Source of the DNA: Rhodospirillaceae bacterium
Lineage (GTDB): Bacteria; Pseudomonadota; Alphaproteobacteria; Thalassobaculales; Thalassobaculaceae
Length of the DNA stretch: 64,000 nucleotides
Reading direction: 5' to 3'
Assembly (NCBI GenBank): GCA_018401495.1
Contig: JAGYJX010000010.1
Location: 231,515 to 295,514, forward strand
A program made the translations under genes and the position numbers. Positions within the stretch are counted from its first letter, which is position 1. Each line of letters starts with the position of its first letter. This document shows, piece by piece, positions 37,668 to 46,979 of this stretch. The notes under the pieces were generated by a model. That model was not told the origin of the DNA, made no database searches, and saw only the letters and a list, made by a program, of their open reading frames with translations.

Positions 37668-38381
37668 ATGAGCGCTGACGCTCTTCTCGCCATCTATTGC
37701 GGCCCCGCGCCCGTTCCCGGCGATATCTGGACGCGCTGGAACGTCGATCCGCCGCTCGTCGTCATGCTGATCCTTCTGGCGCTGGCGCTTGGCCGCACTC
37801 GGGCGGGAGCGCTTATGGTCGCGGTTCTGGCGGTCGCCTTCGTCTCGCCGCTCTGTGCGCTGTCGGCGGCGCTGTTCTCCGCGCGGGTGGCGCACCATGT
37901 GCTGCTGGTGGCTGTGGCCGCGCCCCTGCTTGCGATGGTCTGGCCGTTGCGCCGATCCCGGCCGGCGACGCCGGCGTTCCTGATTTCGACGATCGTTCTC
38001 TGGGGCTGGCACCTGCCCGCCGCCTACGATCTCGCGATGGGCCATGTCGGGGTCTACTGGCTGATGCAAGTGTCGCTGCTGGGCTCGGCCGCCATGTTCT
38101 GGCGCGTGGTGCTGAGCCCTGCGCAAGCGTCCGGCCGGGCTGTGCCGTTCATCCTCGCGGGCTACATGCAGATGGCGTTCCTGGGGGCGCTCCTCACGTT
38201 CGCGCCCGATGCGCTGTATGCGATCCACCAGGTGGCGCCGCTGGCATGGGGCTTTGCTCCGCTGGCGGATCAGCAACTTGGCGGGCTCATCATGTGGGTG
38301 CCGGCCGGGCTGCCGTTTCTGGTCTTCGGAGCCCTGGTCGCCAGACGCGGCTGGCGCGAGATCGGGGGCCGGACGGCATGA
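37668..38381 (+). CDS. ctaG: Cytochrome oxidase assembly protein, CtaG (caa3) family
   Basis: 237 residues, about seven membrane segments. HHVLLVAVAAPLLAMVWPLR and IVLWGWHLPAAYDLAMGHVG are family blocks with conserved His residues thought to handle copper; ADQQLGGLIMWVPAGL is the C-terminal signature (PF09678-like). It probably helps metallate CuB of the oxidase encoded downstream. The stop overlaps the next gene (ATGA). Confidence 0.9.
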   Translation: MSADALLAIYCGPAPVPGDIWTRWNVDPPLVVMLILLALALGRTRAGALMVAVLAVAFVSPLCALSAALFSARVAHHVLLVAVAAPLLAMVWPLRRSRPATPAFLISTIVLWGWHLPAAYDLAMGHVGVYWLMQVSLLGSAAMFWRVVLSPAQASGRAVPFILAGYMQMAFLGALLTFAPDALYAIHQVAPLAWGFAPLADQQLGGLIMWVPAGLPFLVFGALVARRGWREIGGRTA

Positions 38382-38890
38382 CCGACTGGCTCTATTCGCT
38401 CATACCGCATCTCAAGGCTTTTCACATCGTCGCACTGGCGGTCTGGTGCGCCGGGCTGTTCGCGTTGCCGCTCATGCTGGCGCGCCATGAGCCTGCGAGC
38501 GGACCGGGCGACTACGCCCGCATCCGGCGGGCGTCGCATTACACCTACACGCTCGTGGTGACTCCCGCGGCCGTGCTGGCCATCACGTCGGGCACGGCGC
38601 TGATCTTCCTGCGCGAGCTCTACGTGCTGTGGATGTTCGGCAAACTGGCGATCGTGGCCCTTCTGGTATTCTTTCACGCCTGGGTCGGCCATGTGCTTGT
38701 CACCGTGGCCGAAACCGAGGGACGGCACACGCCGCCCGAACCAACGGCGCCGATGCTGATCCTGCTGGTCCCTGTGGTCGTGATCCTCGCCCTCGTGCTG
38801 GGAAAGCCCGATCTGGGCCGGATACCCGTGCCGGAGTGGCTGACCGAGCCACAGGGGCGTCAGTTGCTCTTCGACGTTCCCAGGCGATAA
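38378..38890 (+). CDS. HemJ/CopD-like membrane protein
   Basis: 170 residues, four membrane segments. LKAFHIVALAVWCAGLFALP has the conserved His and Trp of HemJ/CopD-type proteins, and a second His is in RRASHYTYTLVVTPAAVLAI. HemJ oxidises protoporphyrinogen; CopD imports copper. Either fits beside a heme-copper oxidase. Its 3' end overlaps the convergent DUF2231 gene by about 30 bases. Confidence 0.75.
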   Translation: MTDWLYSLIPHLKAFHIVALAVWCAGLFALPLMLARHEPASGPGDYARIRRASHYTYTLVVTPAAVLAITSGTALIFLRELYVLWMFGKLAIVALLVFFHAWVGHVLVTVAETEGRHTPPEPTAPMLILLVPVVVILALVLGKPDLGRIPVPEWLTEPQGRQLLFDVPRR

Positions 38891-39375
38891 TCGAACACGA
38901 GCTTTCCCCCATGCCAGCCGGTCACGATCACGACCAGAACGCTGAACCCCGACAGCAGTATGCCGTACGGCAGCACGGCCGCCTCATAGCCCGTCATCCG
39001 GTAGCCCCAGTTGGTCGCCAGAACCGCGAGCAGCATCACCGCCAGCACGAAATGGGTCCAGGCTGCGGCGCGCACGCGGATGCCTGGCACCATCAGGAGC
39101 TCCATCGTTCCCGAAGCCCCCGCCACCAGACCGAAGAGGAACGCCGTTCCCGCCGACCAGACTGCAGCCCGCGCCCAGAAGAGATCGCCGGTCCACCAGT
39201 ACAGCGCATCGGCGCCGAAGGTGCAGAAGGTCAGAGCCACGGGAAAGGCCACCGACATCGCGTGGATCGGGTGGCCGAGAATGGCGACCCTGGATTCCGT
39301 CTGCTCGAAACCAGGTTGCGACCTGATGGGGTCCATCTGGTTCTTGTCCGAATTCTGGACCAGGGGCTCGGGCAT
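38860..39375 (-). CDS. DUF2231 membrane protein
   Basis: 171 residues, four membrane segments. SRVAILGHPIHAMSVAFPVA is the DUF2231 signature with its conserved HPIH; WTHFVLAVMLLAVLATNWGY follows. GAGGAG nine bases before ATG 39375 supports that start; ATG 39336 is also in frame. It is embedded on the opposite strand inside the oxidase cluster. Confidence 0.85.
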   Translation of the reverse strand: MPEPLVQNSDKNQMDPIRSQPGFEQTESRVAILGHPIHAMSVAFPVALTFCTFGADALYWWTGDLFWARAAVWSAGTAFLFGLVAGASGTMELLMVPGIRVRAAAWTHFVLAVMLLAVLATNWGYRMTGYEAAVLPYGILLSGFSVLVVIVTGWHGGKLVFDYRLGTSKSN

Positions 39376-40047
39376 CGACGGCGGCTCCTCTCGACCGGGG
39401 TTGTCTTAACTACGCCCATCGTGCTTGCCGGTTGCGCCGACGCCCTCTCGACGGTGCACCCGGCCGGCCCGGCGGCCGACGCCATCGCCACTCTGTGGTG
39501 GGTGATGCTGATCGGGGCGTGCCTGATCTTCCTCCTTGTGATGGCGCTGCTGGCCTTGGCGTTTCGCCGCTCCGGCGGCGGGGGCGAGCGGATCTGGCTG
39601 GTCGGCATGGGTCTCGCCTTTCCGCTGACCGTGCTGGCTGCGCTGCTGGCCTATGGGCTGGTCATCGGCGAGCGGCTTTCGCCGGGGGACCGCCCCGATT
39701 TGGTGACGGTGCGGGCGGAGGGGCGGCAATGGGCGTGGCGCTTCTCCTATCCCGATGCGCCGGGCCTCGTGACGGACGGGGTTCTGCATATCCCGGCGGG
39801 GACGCCGGTGGATGTCGAGGTAACCACGATCGACGTGATTCACAGCTTCTGGGCGCCACGGCTCGCGGGCAAGCTCGATGCGATACCGGGGCATGTCAAC
39901 GTGCTGCGCATCGAGGCGCGCGAGCCGGGCGAGTACGCCGGCGTCAGCGCCGAATACAGCGGTCCGGGATATCTCGACCATCGGTTCACCGTGATCGCCC
40001 ATGATGCGGACGGCTGGACCGCCTTCGTGCGGGGTGTCACGCCGTGA
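39376..40047 (+). CDS. Heme-copper oxidase subunit II, lipoprotein, without CuA ligands
   Basis: About 220 residues. RRRLLSTGVVLTTPIVLAGC is a lipoprotein signal; two membrane segments and a cupredoxin domain follow (GRQWAWRFSYPDAPGLVTDG, VIHSFWAPRLAGKLDAIPGH). Where cytochrome c oxidases have CxExCGxxHxxM, this protein has VSAEYSGPGYLDHRF: both Cys are Ser, and the His and Met are changed. Quinol oxidase subunits II share this loss. No ATG, GTG or TTG is found in frame before the lipobox, so the exact start is unknown; CTG 39355 is one option. Confidence 0.85.
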   Translation, partial: RRRLLSTGVVLTTPIVLAGCADALSTVHPAGPAADAIATLWWVMLIGACLIFLLVMALLALAFRRSGGGGERIWLVGMGLAFPLTVLAALLAYGLVIGERLSPGDRPDLVTVRAEGRQWAWRFSYPDAPGLVTDGVLHIPAGTPVDVEVTTIDVIHSFWAPRLAGKLDAIPGHVNVLRIEAREPGEYAGVSAEYSGPGYLDHRFTVIAHDADGWTAFVRGVTP

Positions 40048-42574
40048 CATCCCCGACCAGGTCGCCCTCCTCGGAGACGCCGGCCCCGGCCATGACGCCG
40101 TTGCGCCGACACCGCGCGCTGACGCGAATCTGGGCGTTGGACCCGGGCTGGAAAGGCTGGTTCACCACCGTGAACCACACCGATCTGGGCCGCATGTTCA
40201 TGGCCACGTCGGTGGTCTTCTTCGTCATCGGCGGCGTTCTGGCCATGCTGATCCGGGCGCAGCTGGCGACGCCGCGCTCGGCCTTCATGGGCCCTGAGGT
40301 CTACGCGCAGGTTTTCACCATGCACGGGACCATCATGATGTTCCTGTTCGCGATCCCGCTCATCGAAGGGATCGCGATCTACCTTCTGCCCAAGATGTTG
40401 GGAGCCCGGGATCTGGCCTTTCCCCGGCTGACCGCCTTCGGCTACTGGTGCTATGTCTTCGGCGGTTCGATGCTGCTGTTCGCCATGCTGGCGGGGCTTG
40501 CGCCCGACAGCGGCTGGTTTCTCTATCCGCCCTTGTCGTCGACCCTCGGCAGCCCGGGATCAACTCGGATTTCTGGCTGATCGGCATCACCTTCGTCGAG
40601 ATCTCGGCGATCTCCGCGGCTGTCGAGATCACGGTGACCATCCTGCGCTTCCGGGCGCCCGGCATGTCCTTGGACAAGATGCCGATCTTCGCCTGGTACA
40701 TGCTCGTGGTGGCCCTGATGATCCTGACGGGCTTTCCGCCCCTGATCCTGGGGTCGGTGCTGCTGGAACTCGAACGCGCCTTCGGATGGCCGTTCTTCCA
40801 GGTGGCGGAAGGCGGCGACTCGCTGCTCTGGCAACACCTGTTCTGGCTGTTCGGCCACCCCGAGGTCTACATCATCTTCCTGCCTGCGGCGGGGATCGTC
40901 TCCACGGTTCTGCCGGTGATGGCCCGCACCACGCTCATGGGCTCCGGCTGGATCGTCGCCGCAGCGGTGGCGCTCGGGGTGCTGAGCTTCGGCATCTGGG
41001 TGCACCACATGTTCGCGACCGGCATCCCGCACATGGCGCTGGCGTTCTTTTCGGCGGCCTCGACGCTGGTGGCCGTGCCCACGGCGGTGCAGGTCTTCGC
41101 CTGGATCGGCACCATCTGGAAGGGCAAGCCGCAGCTCAAGTTGCCGATGCTGTGGATTCTGGCGTTCTTCGCCACCTTCGTGATCGGCGGGCTGACGGGC
41201 GTCATGGTGGCTGTCGTGCCGTTCAACTGGCAGGTGCACGACACGCATTTCGTGGTGGCGCATCTGCATTATGTGCTGGTCGGCGGCTTCGTCTTCCCCG
41301 TTCTCGCCGGCCTGTATTACTGGCTGCCGCACCTGACGGGCCGCAGGCGCTTCTTCCGGATGGGCGAACCGGCGTTCTGGCTGGTCTTCGTCGGCTTTCA
41401 CGTCACCTTTCTGGCGATGCACTGGGTAGGGCTGCTGGGGCAGCGGCGGCGGACCTTCACCTACGAGTCCGAGCAAGGCTGGGAGGTCATCAACCTGATC
41501 TCGTCCATCGGCGGCTTCATCACCGCCATCGGCTTCGCGCTCGTGTTGATCGACATCACTATCGGCGCGCTCGTCACCGTGGGCGGCAGGCGAAACCCCT
41601 GGGGTGCCGGAACTCTGGAATGGGCCATGCCGAAACCGGTTCCGGCATACAATTTCGCCAGCCTGCCTCCGGTTCGGGGCCGCGAACCGCTCTACGACGA
41701 TCCCGGCCTCGACCTGCTGATCGCGCGCGGCGAGGGCTATCTGGGGGATCCGGCGGACGGTCGGCGCAAGACGCTGGTCGTGGACATCGCCAGCGGGCGC
41801 CCCGAACAGGTGGTCGTCTTCCCGGCCAACACGGCGCTGCCGATCGTCATGGCTCTGGTCACGGGGATCGCCTTTCTTGGCCTGCTCATCAAGGCGTTCT
41901 GGCTCGTTCCGCTGGCGGTTCTGGGCGTCGCCGCGCTGGCCTTCCGTTGGGTCTGGGGTCTGGGATCCCGCCGCGACGAGGGCTTGCTTGACGCGGGGCA
42001 CGGCCTGTCCCTGCCGCTGGCTTCCGCCGTTGCCCATCCGCCCGGCTGGTGGGGCACGGCGTTCCTGCTGGTGGCCGATGCGACGTTCTTTGCGTCGCTG
42101 CTGTTCGGTTACGCCTTCCTGTGGACGGTCGCGCCCAACTGGCCCCCTGCCGCCTATCTGGAGCCCGGCTTGGCGGGCCCGATGCTGGGACTGGCCGGGG
42201 TCGTTCTGGCCCCGCTGGGGCTGCGGCTCGCCGAGCGGGGCCTGCGCTCCAGGAGCGCGATGGCGCCGGGGCTGGCGGTCGCGCTGATCGGCGCCGGCGC
42301 TTCGGCTGCGGCGGCCGTGCTGGCGGTGCGCGCCGCCGCCGATCCCCAGGGCCATGCCTACGACGCGATTGTCTGGGTGATCGCCGGCTATGTGCTGCTT
42401 CATGTCGTGCTGGCGGCGGGGATGAGCGTCTTCCTCGCCGCCCGCCGCGCGACGGGGTTCGTCTCGCCCGACCGCTACGGCGAAGTCCGAATCGTGCGGC
42501 TGTGGACGGATTATGCGGCGGTCACGACCCTGCTGGGCCTTGCCGCGTTGTATCTCCCGGGAGGGCTGACATGA
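40044..42574 (+). CDS. Fused heme-copper oxidase subunits I and III (one frameshift)
   Basis: About 840 residues. Subunit I features: GWFTTVNHTDLGRMFMATSV, MHGTIMMFLFAIPLIEGIAI (heme a ligand His), LFGHPEVYIIFLP (the His-Tyr cross-link), IWVHHMFATG (CuB His pair) and HDTHFVVAHLHYVLVGGFVF (heme ligands). The last 200 residues are a subunit III-like part (WWGTAFLLVADATFFASLLF). A missing base near 40548 breaks the frame at TLG/QPGINSDFWLIG. Terminal O2 reductase of the inner membrane; with subunit II lacking CuA, quinol is the likelier electron donor. Confidence 0.9.
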
Positions 42575-42891
42575 CGGACGTGCTGCGCCTGTTCGGGCCG
42601 CTATCGGTGTGGTTCGCCTGCTTCAGCGCGGTCTACGGCCTGCACGGGCTGGTCTGTTCGGACCGCTGGAGCATGGTCGGGCTGACGTTGTCCGACGGGA
42701 ACATCGCCTTGGCCGCAGCCTGGTTGACCGCGATCGCGGTCCAGCTGGGTATCGTGCTCATGCTGCGCGCGCCCCGCTTCGCCTCATCCTCGGGCTTCAC
42801 GGAGAGCATCAGCCTCTGGCTGGGATGGGCGGCGGTGGTGGCCACCGTGTGGTCGCTCTTCCCGGTCGTCGTTGCCTCGACCTGCGCGTAG
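42571..42891 (+). CDS. Small membrane protein of the oxidase cluster
   Basis: 106 residues with three membrane segments (GPLSVWFACFSAVYGLHGLV, IALAAAWLTAIAVQLGIVLM, ISLWLGWAAVVATVWSLFPV). It starts inside the subunit I/III stop (ATGA). By position it may be a subunit IV-like partner or assembly factor; no family recognised. Confidence 0.7.
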   Translation: MTDVLRLFGPLSVWFACFSAVYGLHGLVCSDRWSMVGLTLSDGNIALAAAWLTAIAVQLGIVLMLRAPRFASSSGFTESISLWLGWAAVVATVWSLFPVVVASTCA

Positions 42892-42918
42892 AGGTGGACA
42901 GGCCGTAATCGCCGGCTC

Positions 42919-43884
42919 TCAGCGCCGGTAACGGGGCACCACCGGGCCCGGCGCGCGGACCCGCGCCTCGCGCCAGACCATGTAGAGGCCCGAGCCGGCG
43001 ATCAGCGCGATGCCGAGCAGCGCCACCAGGTCGGGAAATTCCGCGAACACCGCGATGCCCCAGAGCACCGAGAGCGGGATCGCCAGGTACTCGAACGGGG
43101 CCACGGCGGCCGCCGGGGCGACCCGGTAGGCCTGGCTGATGCAGAACCCGCCGAACGCCGACGCCACCCCGATCGCGGCCAGCACCGCCCAGTCGCGGGC
43201 ACCCGGCATCGTCCATTCCCGCAGCAGGAAGTCGAGCGAGGCGTCGCCGGTGCCGGCGTAGCGGCCGTCCCCGGCGGCCAGCCCGATCGCCCCCGAGACC
43301 AGGATGAAGCAGAGCTGGATGTAGAACGCCATCGTCGCCGCACTCTCGGTCCGGCCGATGTGGCGGGTGAGCATGTGCAGGCCGGCGTAGCCGAAGGCGG
43401 CGGCGATCGGGCAGAGTGCCGCCGGCTGGAACAGCTCGGTGCCGGGCCGCAGCACCACCAGCACGCCGACGAGGCCGACCGCGATCGCCGCCCAGCGCCG
43501 CGGCCCGACATGCTCCTTCAGGAACACCACCGACCCGACCGCGATCACCAGCGGCGAGACGAAGAAGATCGCCACCCCCTCGGCCAGCGGCAGCGAGGCC
43601 AGGCCCAGGAAGAACGACATGTTGGCGAACACCACGCAGCAGCCGCGCGCCAGATGCAGGCCGAGCCGCCGGGTGCGCAGCGCCGCCAGCCCGCCGGCGA
43701 ACGGCAGCAGCACCGTGAACAGCACCACCATGCCGATGAGCGCGCGGATCAGCACCACCTGGTGCAGCGCGTAGTCGCCGGACAGGAACTTGATGGCCAC
43801 GTCGTTGAGCGAGAAGCACAGCACGGCGACGCAGGCGGACAGGGCGCCGAGCAGGGCCGGCGTCTGGGAGAGCGAGCGGATCAT
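42919..43884 (-). CDS. EamA/DMT-family transporter
   Basis: About 321 residues, ten membrane segments in two EamA halves (LIGMVVLFTVLLPFAGGLAA; EHVGPRRWAAIAVGLVGVLV; VAPAAAVAPFEYLAIPLSVL). I use ATG 43884 (MIRSLSQTPALL); ATG 43956 is an alternative. Substrate unknown. Confidence 0.88.
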   Translation of the reverse strand: MIRSLSQTPALLGALSACVAVLCFSLNDVAIKFLSGDYALHQVVLIRALIGMVVLFTVLLPFAGGLAALRTRRLGLHLARGCCVVFANMSFFLGLASLPLAEGVAIFFVSPLVIAVGSVVFLKEHVGPRRWAAIAVGLVGVLVVLRPGTELFQPAALCPIAAAFGYAGLHMLTRHIGRTESAATMAFYIQLCFILVSGAIGLAAGDGRYAGTGDASLDFLLREWTMPGARDWAVLAAIGVASAFGGFCISQAYRVAPAAAVAPFEYLAIPLSVLWGIAVFAEFPDLVALLGIALIAGSGLYMVWREARVRAPGPVVPRYRR

Positions 43885-44105
43885 CGCGGCATAAGAGCCG
43901 GGCGAGGCCGCCGGCTCAACCCCGCGTTCGTCGGTGCGTGCTCGCCGGGGCGCCATAGGAATAGCGCGGGCCGATGCGAGTACCTCCCAGGAGCCGGCGG
44001 CGCCCCGGGGAGGTCCTCGCCGCGTCGACGGCGAGCCTCGCGGCGGCCGGCGCTGCGCCGCGGCTCCTGCGCCGGGAGACGCCACCGCGACCCTGCAGAA
44101 CGCGG

Positions 44106-44483
44106 CTACGCCTCGTCGTTCGCGGCCTGCCCCAGATGCTCGTCCGGAACGTGGCGGGCGAGATCGCGGGAATCGTGAAGGACGCGGCTCACCACCACGG
44201 CGTCCTCATCCGGCAGAAAATACAGCAAGAAGTGACGCGGTGCCCTCACCGCCGACCCGGCGCGCGTCCGGCTCAGCGCCGCATGATAGCTCCTGATGTT
44301 CCGACCGATCTCCGGCCTTTCGCTGCTGCCGGGACGACGGGGATCGTCGCGCAGATCGCGCAAGGCCTGCTTGAGCAGCGCGTCGTAGGCGTCGGCGGCC
44401 CGCACCCCGTAGCGTGCGCGGGTGTAGCGGCGGATGTCGATGAGATCGGAGCGGGCGGGCGCGGTGACAATCAGCCTGCGCAT
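44106..44483 (-). CDS. parE: ParE/RelE-type toxin
   Basis: 125 residues. LIVTAPARSDLIDIRRYTRA, GRNIRSYHAALSRT and HFLLYFLPDEDAVVVSRVLH match the ParE fold; family members poison gyrase. The C-terminus is a little longer than usual. It lies 16 bases downstream of its antitoxin gene. Confidence 0.88.
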   Translation of the reverse strand: MRRLIVTAPARSDLIDIRRYTRARYGVRAADAYDALLKQALRDLRDDPRRPGSSERPEIGRNIRSYHAALSRTRAGSAVRAPRHFLLYFLPDEDAVVVSRVLHDSRDLARHVPDEHLGQAANDEA

Positions 44484-44499
44484 GGCCGCTGACCGGTTG

Positions 44500-44778
44500 T
44501 CATGCCCTGTCGGCCTCGGCCGCTACGGTCTCGAAGAACCGGTCGAGGTCCTCATCGCCGTCAACGACGGTGTACTCGCCCCGACGATAGGCTTCCTCGC
44601 CACGGTGGGAGTCGCGCCGGAGGGCCACAAGCCTGGCCTCGTCCTCGAGTTCCTGCCGCTCAAGCAGGTGCAGCGCGGCGCGTACGGCCTCGCTGGTGTT
44701 CTTGTAGCGGCCCGATTCGACGGTGCGCGCCAGAAAGCTGGCAAAATGATCCGTCAGGTTGATGTTCCGTGTCGGCAT
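44500..44778 (-). CDS. parD: ParD-type antitoxin
   Basis: 92 residues. RNINLTDHFASFLARTVESG and YKNTSEAVRAALHLLERQEL are the ribbon-helix-helix DNA-binding part; the acidic tail (VVDGDEDLDRFFETVAAEAD) would bind the toxin. AGGAGG precedes the ATG. The operon is probably autorepressed at the AT-rich upstream region. Confidence 0.9.
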   Translation of the reverse strand: MPTRNINLTDHFASFLARTVESGRYKNTSEAVRAALHLLERQELEDEARLVALRRDSHRGEEAYRRGEYTVVDGDEDLDRFFETVAAEADRA

Positions 44779-44794
44779 GATCCGGCCTCCTTTC

Positions 44795-44832
44795 CGTCTG
44801 TCAGGCTGGCAAAATTAGCAAAAATTGTCAAT
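44795..44832 (-). promoter_or_regulatory. AT-rich promoter/operator region of parDE
   Basis: On the minus strand a consensus -35 (TTGACA at 44831-44826) is followed by the repeats ATTTTTGCTAATTTTGC. A clear -10 is not seen. Such repeats upstream of parD are typical antitoxin-binding sites. Confidence 0.35.
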
Positions 44833-45242
44833 TTGGGCGGTCGCTCAGCGTGGATACCGGATGCCGACCTGTCATCCGCCGGGCGCGCTCGCTGCAGTCA
44901 CACGCCAGAGGCCGAGATGCTTCTCACCAGAACCGCTTCTTGGCTAACGCAGTTGCCGGAGCCGGAAGTGCGGTTCCAAGATCACCGGCGTTTCACTCGG
45001 CCTGGACCGAGGCATGGCTCTTCTGCTTGGTAGGCAGCCAGGACTTAGTGGAGATGACCTGCTCGAGCTGGTGCATGTCGACGCGCCGCCGGAGGTCGTT
45101 GATCGAGCCGATGCAGATGTCTTGCAGAAGTTAGACGTAACATATGGCCTTGTCCCCCTAGGCCAAGACTTCGGGCGACACTACTTCGGCCAAAAAATGC
45201 AGTTCCAGATGGCCTGCCACCCGAAGCTGGCAGGGCGAAGGG
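44833..45242. other. Gene-poor stretch left of the tRNA-Ser island
   Basis: About 400 bases. A frame of 88 codons (45014-45280) encodes MALLLGRQPGLSGDDLLELV and similar, but it runs across the attachment repeat and has no family marks. I see no reliable gene; it may be decayed DNA from earlier insertions at this site. Confidence 0.4.
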
Positions 45243-45264
45243 TGGCGGAGGGAGCGGGATTCGA
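45243..45264 (-). repeat. attL: displaced copy of the tRNA-Ser 3' end
   Basis: 22 bases identical to the 3' end of the tRNA-Ser gene at 48765-48786, beginning with TGG (CCA on the minus strand). The rest of a tRNA does not follow, so this is an integration footprint. Confidence 0.85.
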
Positions 45265-45415
45265 TGGTTGCATAGAATAATATCGTTAAATCATATATTT
45301 AAAGTATGTTCAAAACCGGGTTGTGAGATTGTATGGTACCACTTTTGGTGTCGACCTTGCATGTGGTCCGCCGAATCCGTAACCATTACGTGTCGCTGCG
45401 TGGGGGTCATCGGAA

Positions 45416-46405
45416 GTGGACAAGAGATATCAAGTTTTCGTCAGTTCGACGTATGCGGACCTGCGGGATGAACGACGCGACGTTATGCACACGTTGATGT
45501 CAATGGACTGCATACCCGCCGGAATGGAAATGTTTCCTGCGTCAGATGACGAGCAGTTCGAGTTTATTAAGAAGATTATCAATGACTGCGATTATTATGT
45601 TTTGATCATTGGCGGCAGGTACGGTTCTGTCGGAGTAGATGGAATAAGCTATACAGAGAAAGAATACGAATATGCAAAATCAATTGGCATTGATGTACTG
45701 GGATTCGTGCATTCAAATGTCGATGAAATAGTTGTAGCGAAGACAGATAGGAATGAAGACGCGAGGCGGCGGCTCGTTGAATTTAGAGAAAGAGTATGTG
45801 ATGGTCGAATTGTTAAGATGTGGTCTGATAGTAAAGAGCTTCCTGGATTAGTGTCTTTAAGTTTACACATGGCGATGAAAATGAACCCGGCGGTAGGTTG
45901 GGTGCGGGCGAGTCACGCTGGCAGTCGGGAGCTTCTTGAGCAAATAAATAGCCTTAGACAAGAGAATGAAAAGCTACGTAAGGATCTGGAGAAGGCAATC
46001 CCTCACCGAATTGAAGTGGAAAATCTTGCTGGACTAGATGAAATTTTTGAAGTGACGGGGAAATGTCGAAGAATGTACACTGAATCAGAAAGGGCATGGT
46101 CTTATAAGTTTTCCTGGAGCGACATATTTAACATGATATCTCCGGGGCTTGTTCAGTATCCATCCCATACTATAGTTAAAAATGATCTTGAATTAGCAAT
46201 AAAAGATCGCATTCTTCCTGGGTTTGTTCAATTAAGTATAAATGATCAGGTGTTTGAGACGATAGGGGTGCAGTTAAAGGCAGCTGGGCTTGTCGAAACA
46301 AAGTATTTACAGACCGTCAAAGGTGGAATGAACTTGTTTTGGAATCTCACCGCTGTTGGTAAACGCAAAATGTTCGAATTGCGATCGGTAAAGAGGAAAG
46401 TATAA
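45416..46405 (+). CDS. DUF4062 protein with coiled coil and C-terminal winged-helix-like part
   Basis: 329 residues, GTG start. The N-terminus has KRYQVFVSSTYADLRDERRD, the hallmark of DUF4062 (a TIR-related fold), with FIKKIINDCDYYVLIIGGRY and GISYTEKEYEYAKSIGIDVL. A coiled coil follows (near residues 170-195, ELLEQINSLRQENEKLRKDL). The C-terminal 100 residues look like a small helical or winged domain (VFETIGVQLKAAGLVETKYL). AT-rich compared with core genes. DUF4062 is often joined to STAND ATPases or effectors in defence islands; here it stands alone. Role unproven. Confidence 0.85.
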   Translation: MDKRYQVFVSSTYADLRDERRDVMHTLMSMDCIPAGMEMFPASDDEQFEFIKKIINDCDYYVLIIGGRYGSVGVDGISYTEKEYEYAKSIGIDVLGFVHSNVDEIVVAKTDRNEDARRRLVEFRERVCDGRIVKMWSDSKELPGLVSLSLHMAMKMNPAVGWVRASHAGSRELLEQINSLRQENEKLRKDLEKAIPHRIEVENLAGLDEIFEVTGKCRRMYTESERAWSYKFSWSDIFNMISPGLVQYPSHTIVKNDLELAIKDRILPGFVQLSINDQVFETIGVQLKAAGLVETKYLQTVKGGMNLFWNLTAVGKRKMFELRSVKRKV

Positions 46406-46491
46406 ACACCTTCAATATCCGCTATTTTGTGTATTCAGATCGATTTCGGTGACAGTGCATTCAAATGTAGCTACCCTCCTGTCGGTGGTGA

Positions 46492-46938
46492 CTACTGGTG
46501 CGGTACTCCCTCCAAACCGTGCGTTCGGGCGAATCGTCGTATGTGGAGGTATGTGTCGGGGCCGGATACGGATTTGGCAATAAGTGCGCTCGCGTGCTGA
46601 TTGGAAAAAATGGTGGGGAGAACTTCCTTCAAGTAATCCGAAATCATGTCGCGCGTGGCGCCGTGAATTGCCTTTTCGTTGTAGAGATGGCAGGTTCCCT
46701 CGATCAGGTTCAATAATTCGACCAGCTCAAAGTCTTTGCTTGGACCCTCTTCGGAATCCCGAAATTTCCGCCATGCGTTGGCGTATCTCTCAGTCAACTG
46801 AAGATAGCTGCTAAAGTCAGAGGCGCGCGCTTGCTGCTGGGTGGAGAATGCAGTCCAGACGAGTGTAAGGACGGCCACCAGAAGAAGGCCAGCATTGATC
46901 AAATCGCCCGTCGTGACGTCGTCGAGAAAGTGCCCCAT
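46492..46938 (-). CDS. One-TM membrane protein, unknown (DUF4760-like look)
   Basis: 148 residues. One N-terminal membrane segment (LINAGLLLVAVLTLVWTAFS), then a helical domain (YLQLTERYANAWRKFRDSEE; FELVELLNLIEGTCHLYNEK; MISDYLKEVLPTIF). The pattern recalls DUF4760-like proteins but is not certain. It is downstream of two micro-protein genes on the same strand, 41 bases from the second. Confidence 0.65.
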   Translation of the reverse strand: MGHFLDDVTTGDLINAGLLLVAVLTLVWTAFSTQQQARASDFSSYLQLTERYANAWRKFRDSEEGPSKDFELVELLNLIEGTCHLYNEKAIHGATRDMISDYLKEVLPTIFSNQHASALIAKSVSGPDTYLHIRRFARTHGLEGVPHQ

Positions 46939-46979
46939 GTAACAAGCATACGAAGCGGTTGAAGCAATAATATCGGGAC

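Noticed and set aside
45243..45264. A second tRNA-Ser gene
   Set aside because: Only 22 bases match the 3' end; no D arm or anticodon arm follows. It is an attachment-site copy.
44850..45280. Frames of 88-94 codons left of the island
   Set aside because: No ribosome site, no domain, and one runs into the attachment repeat; more likely chance frames.
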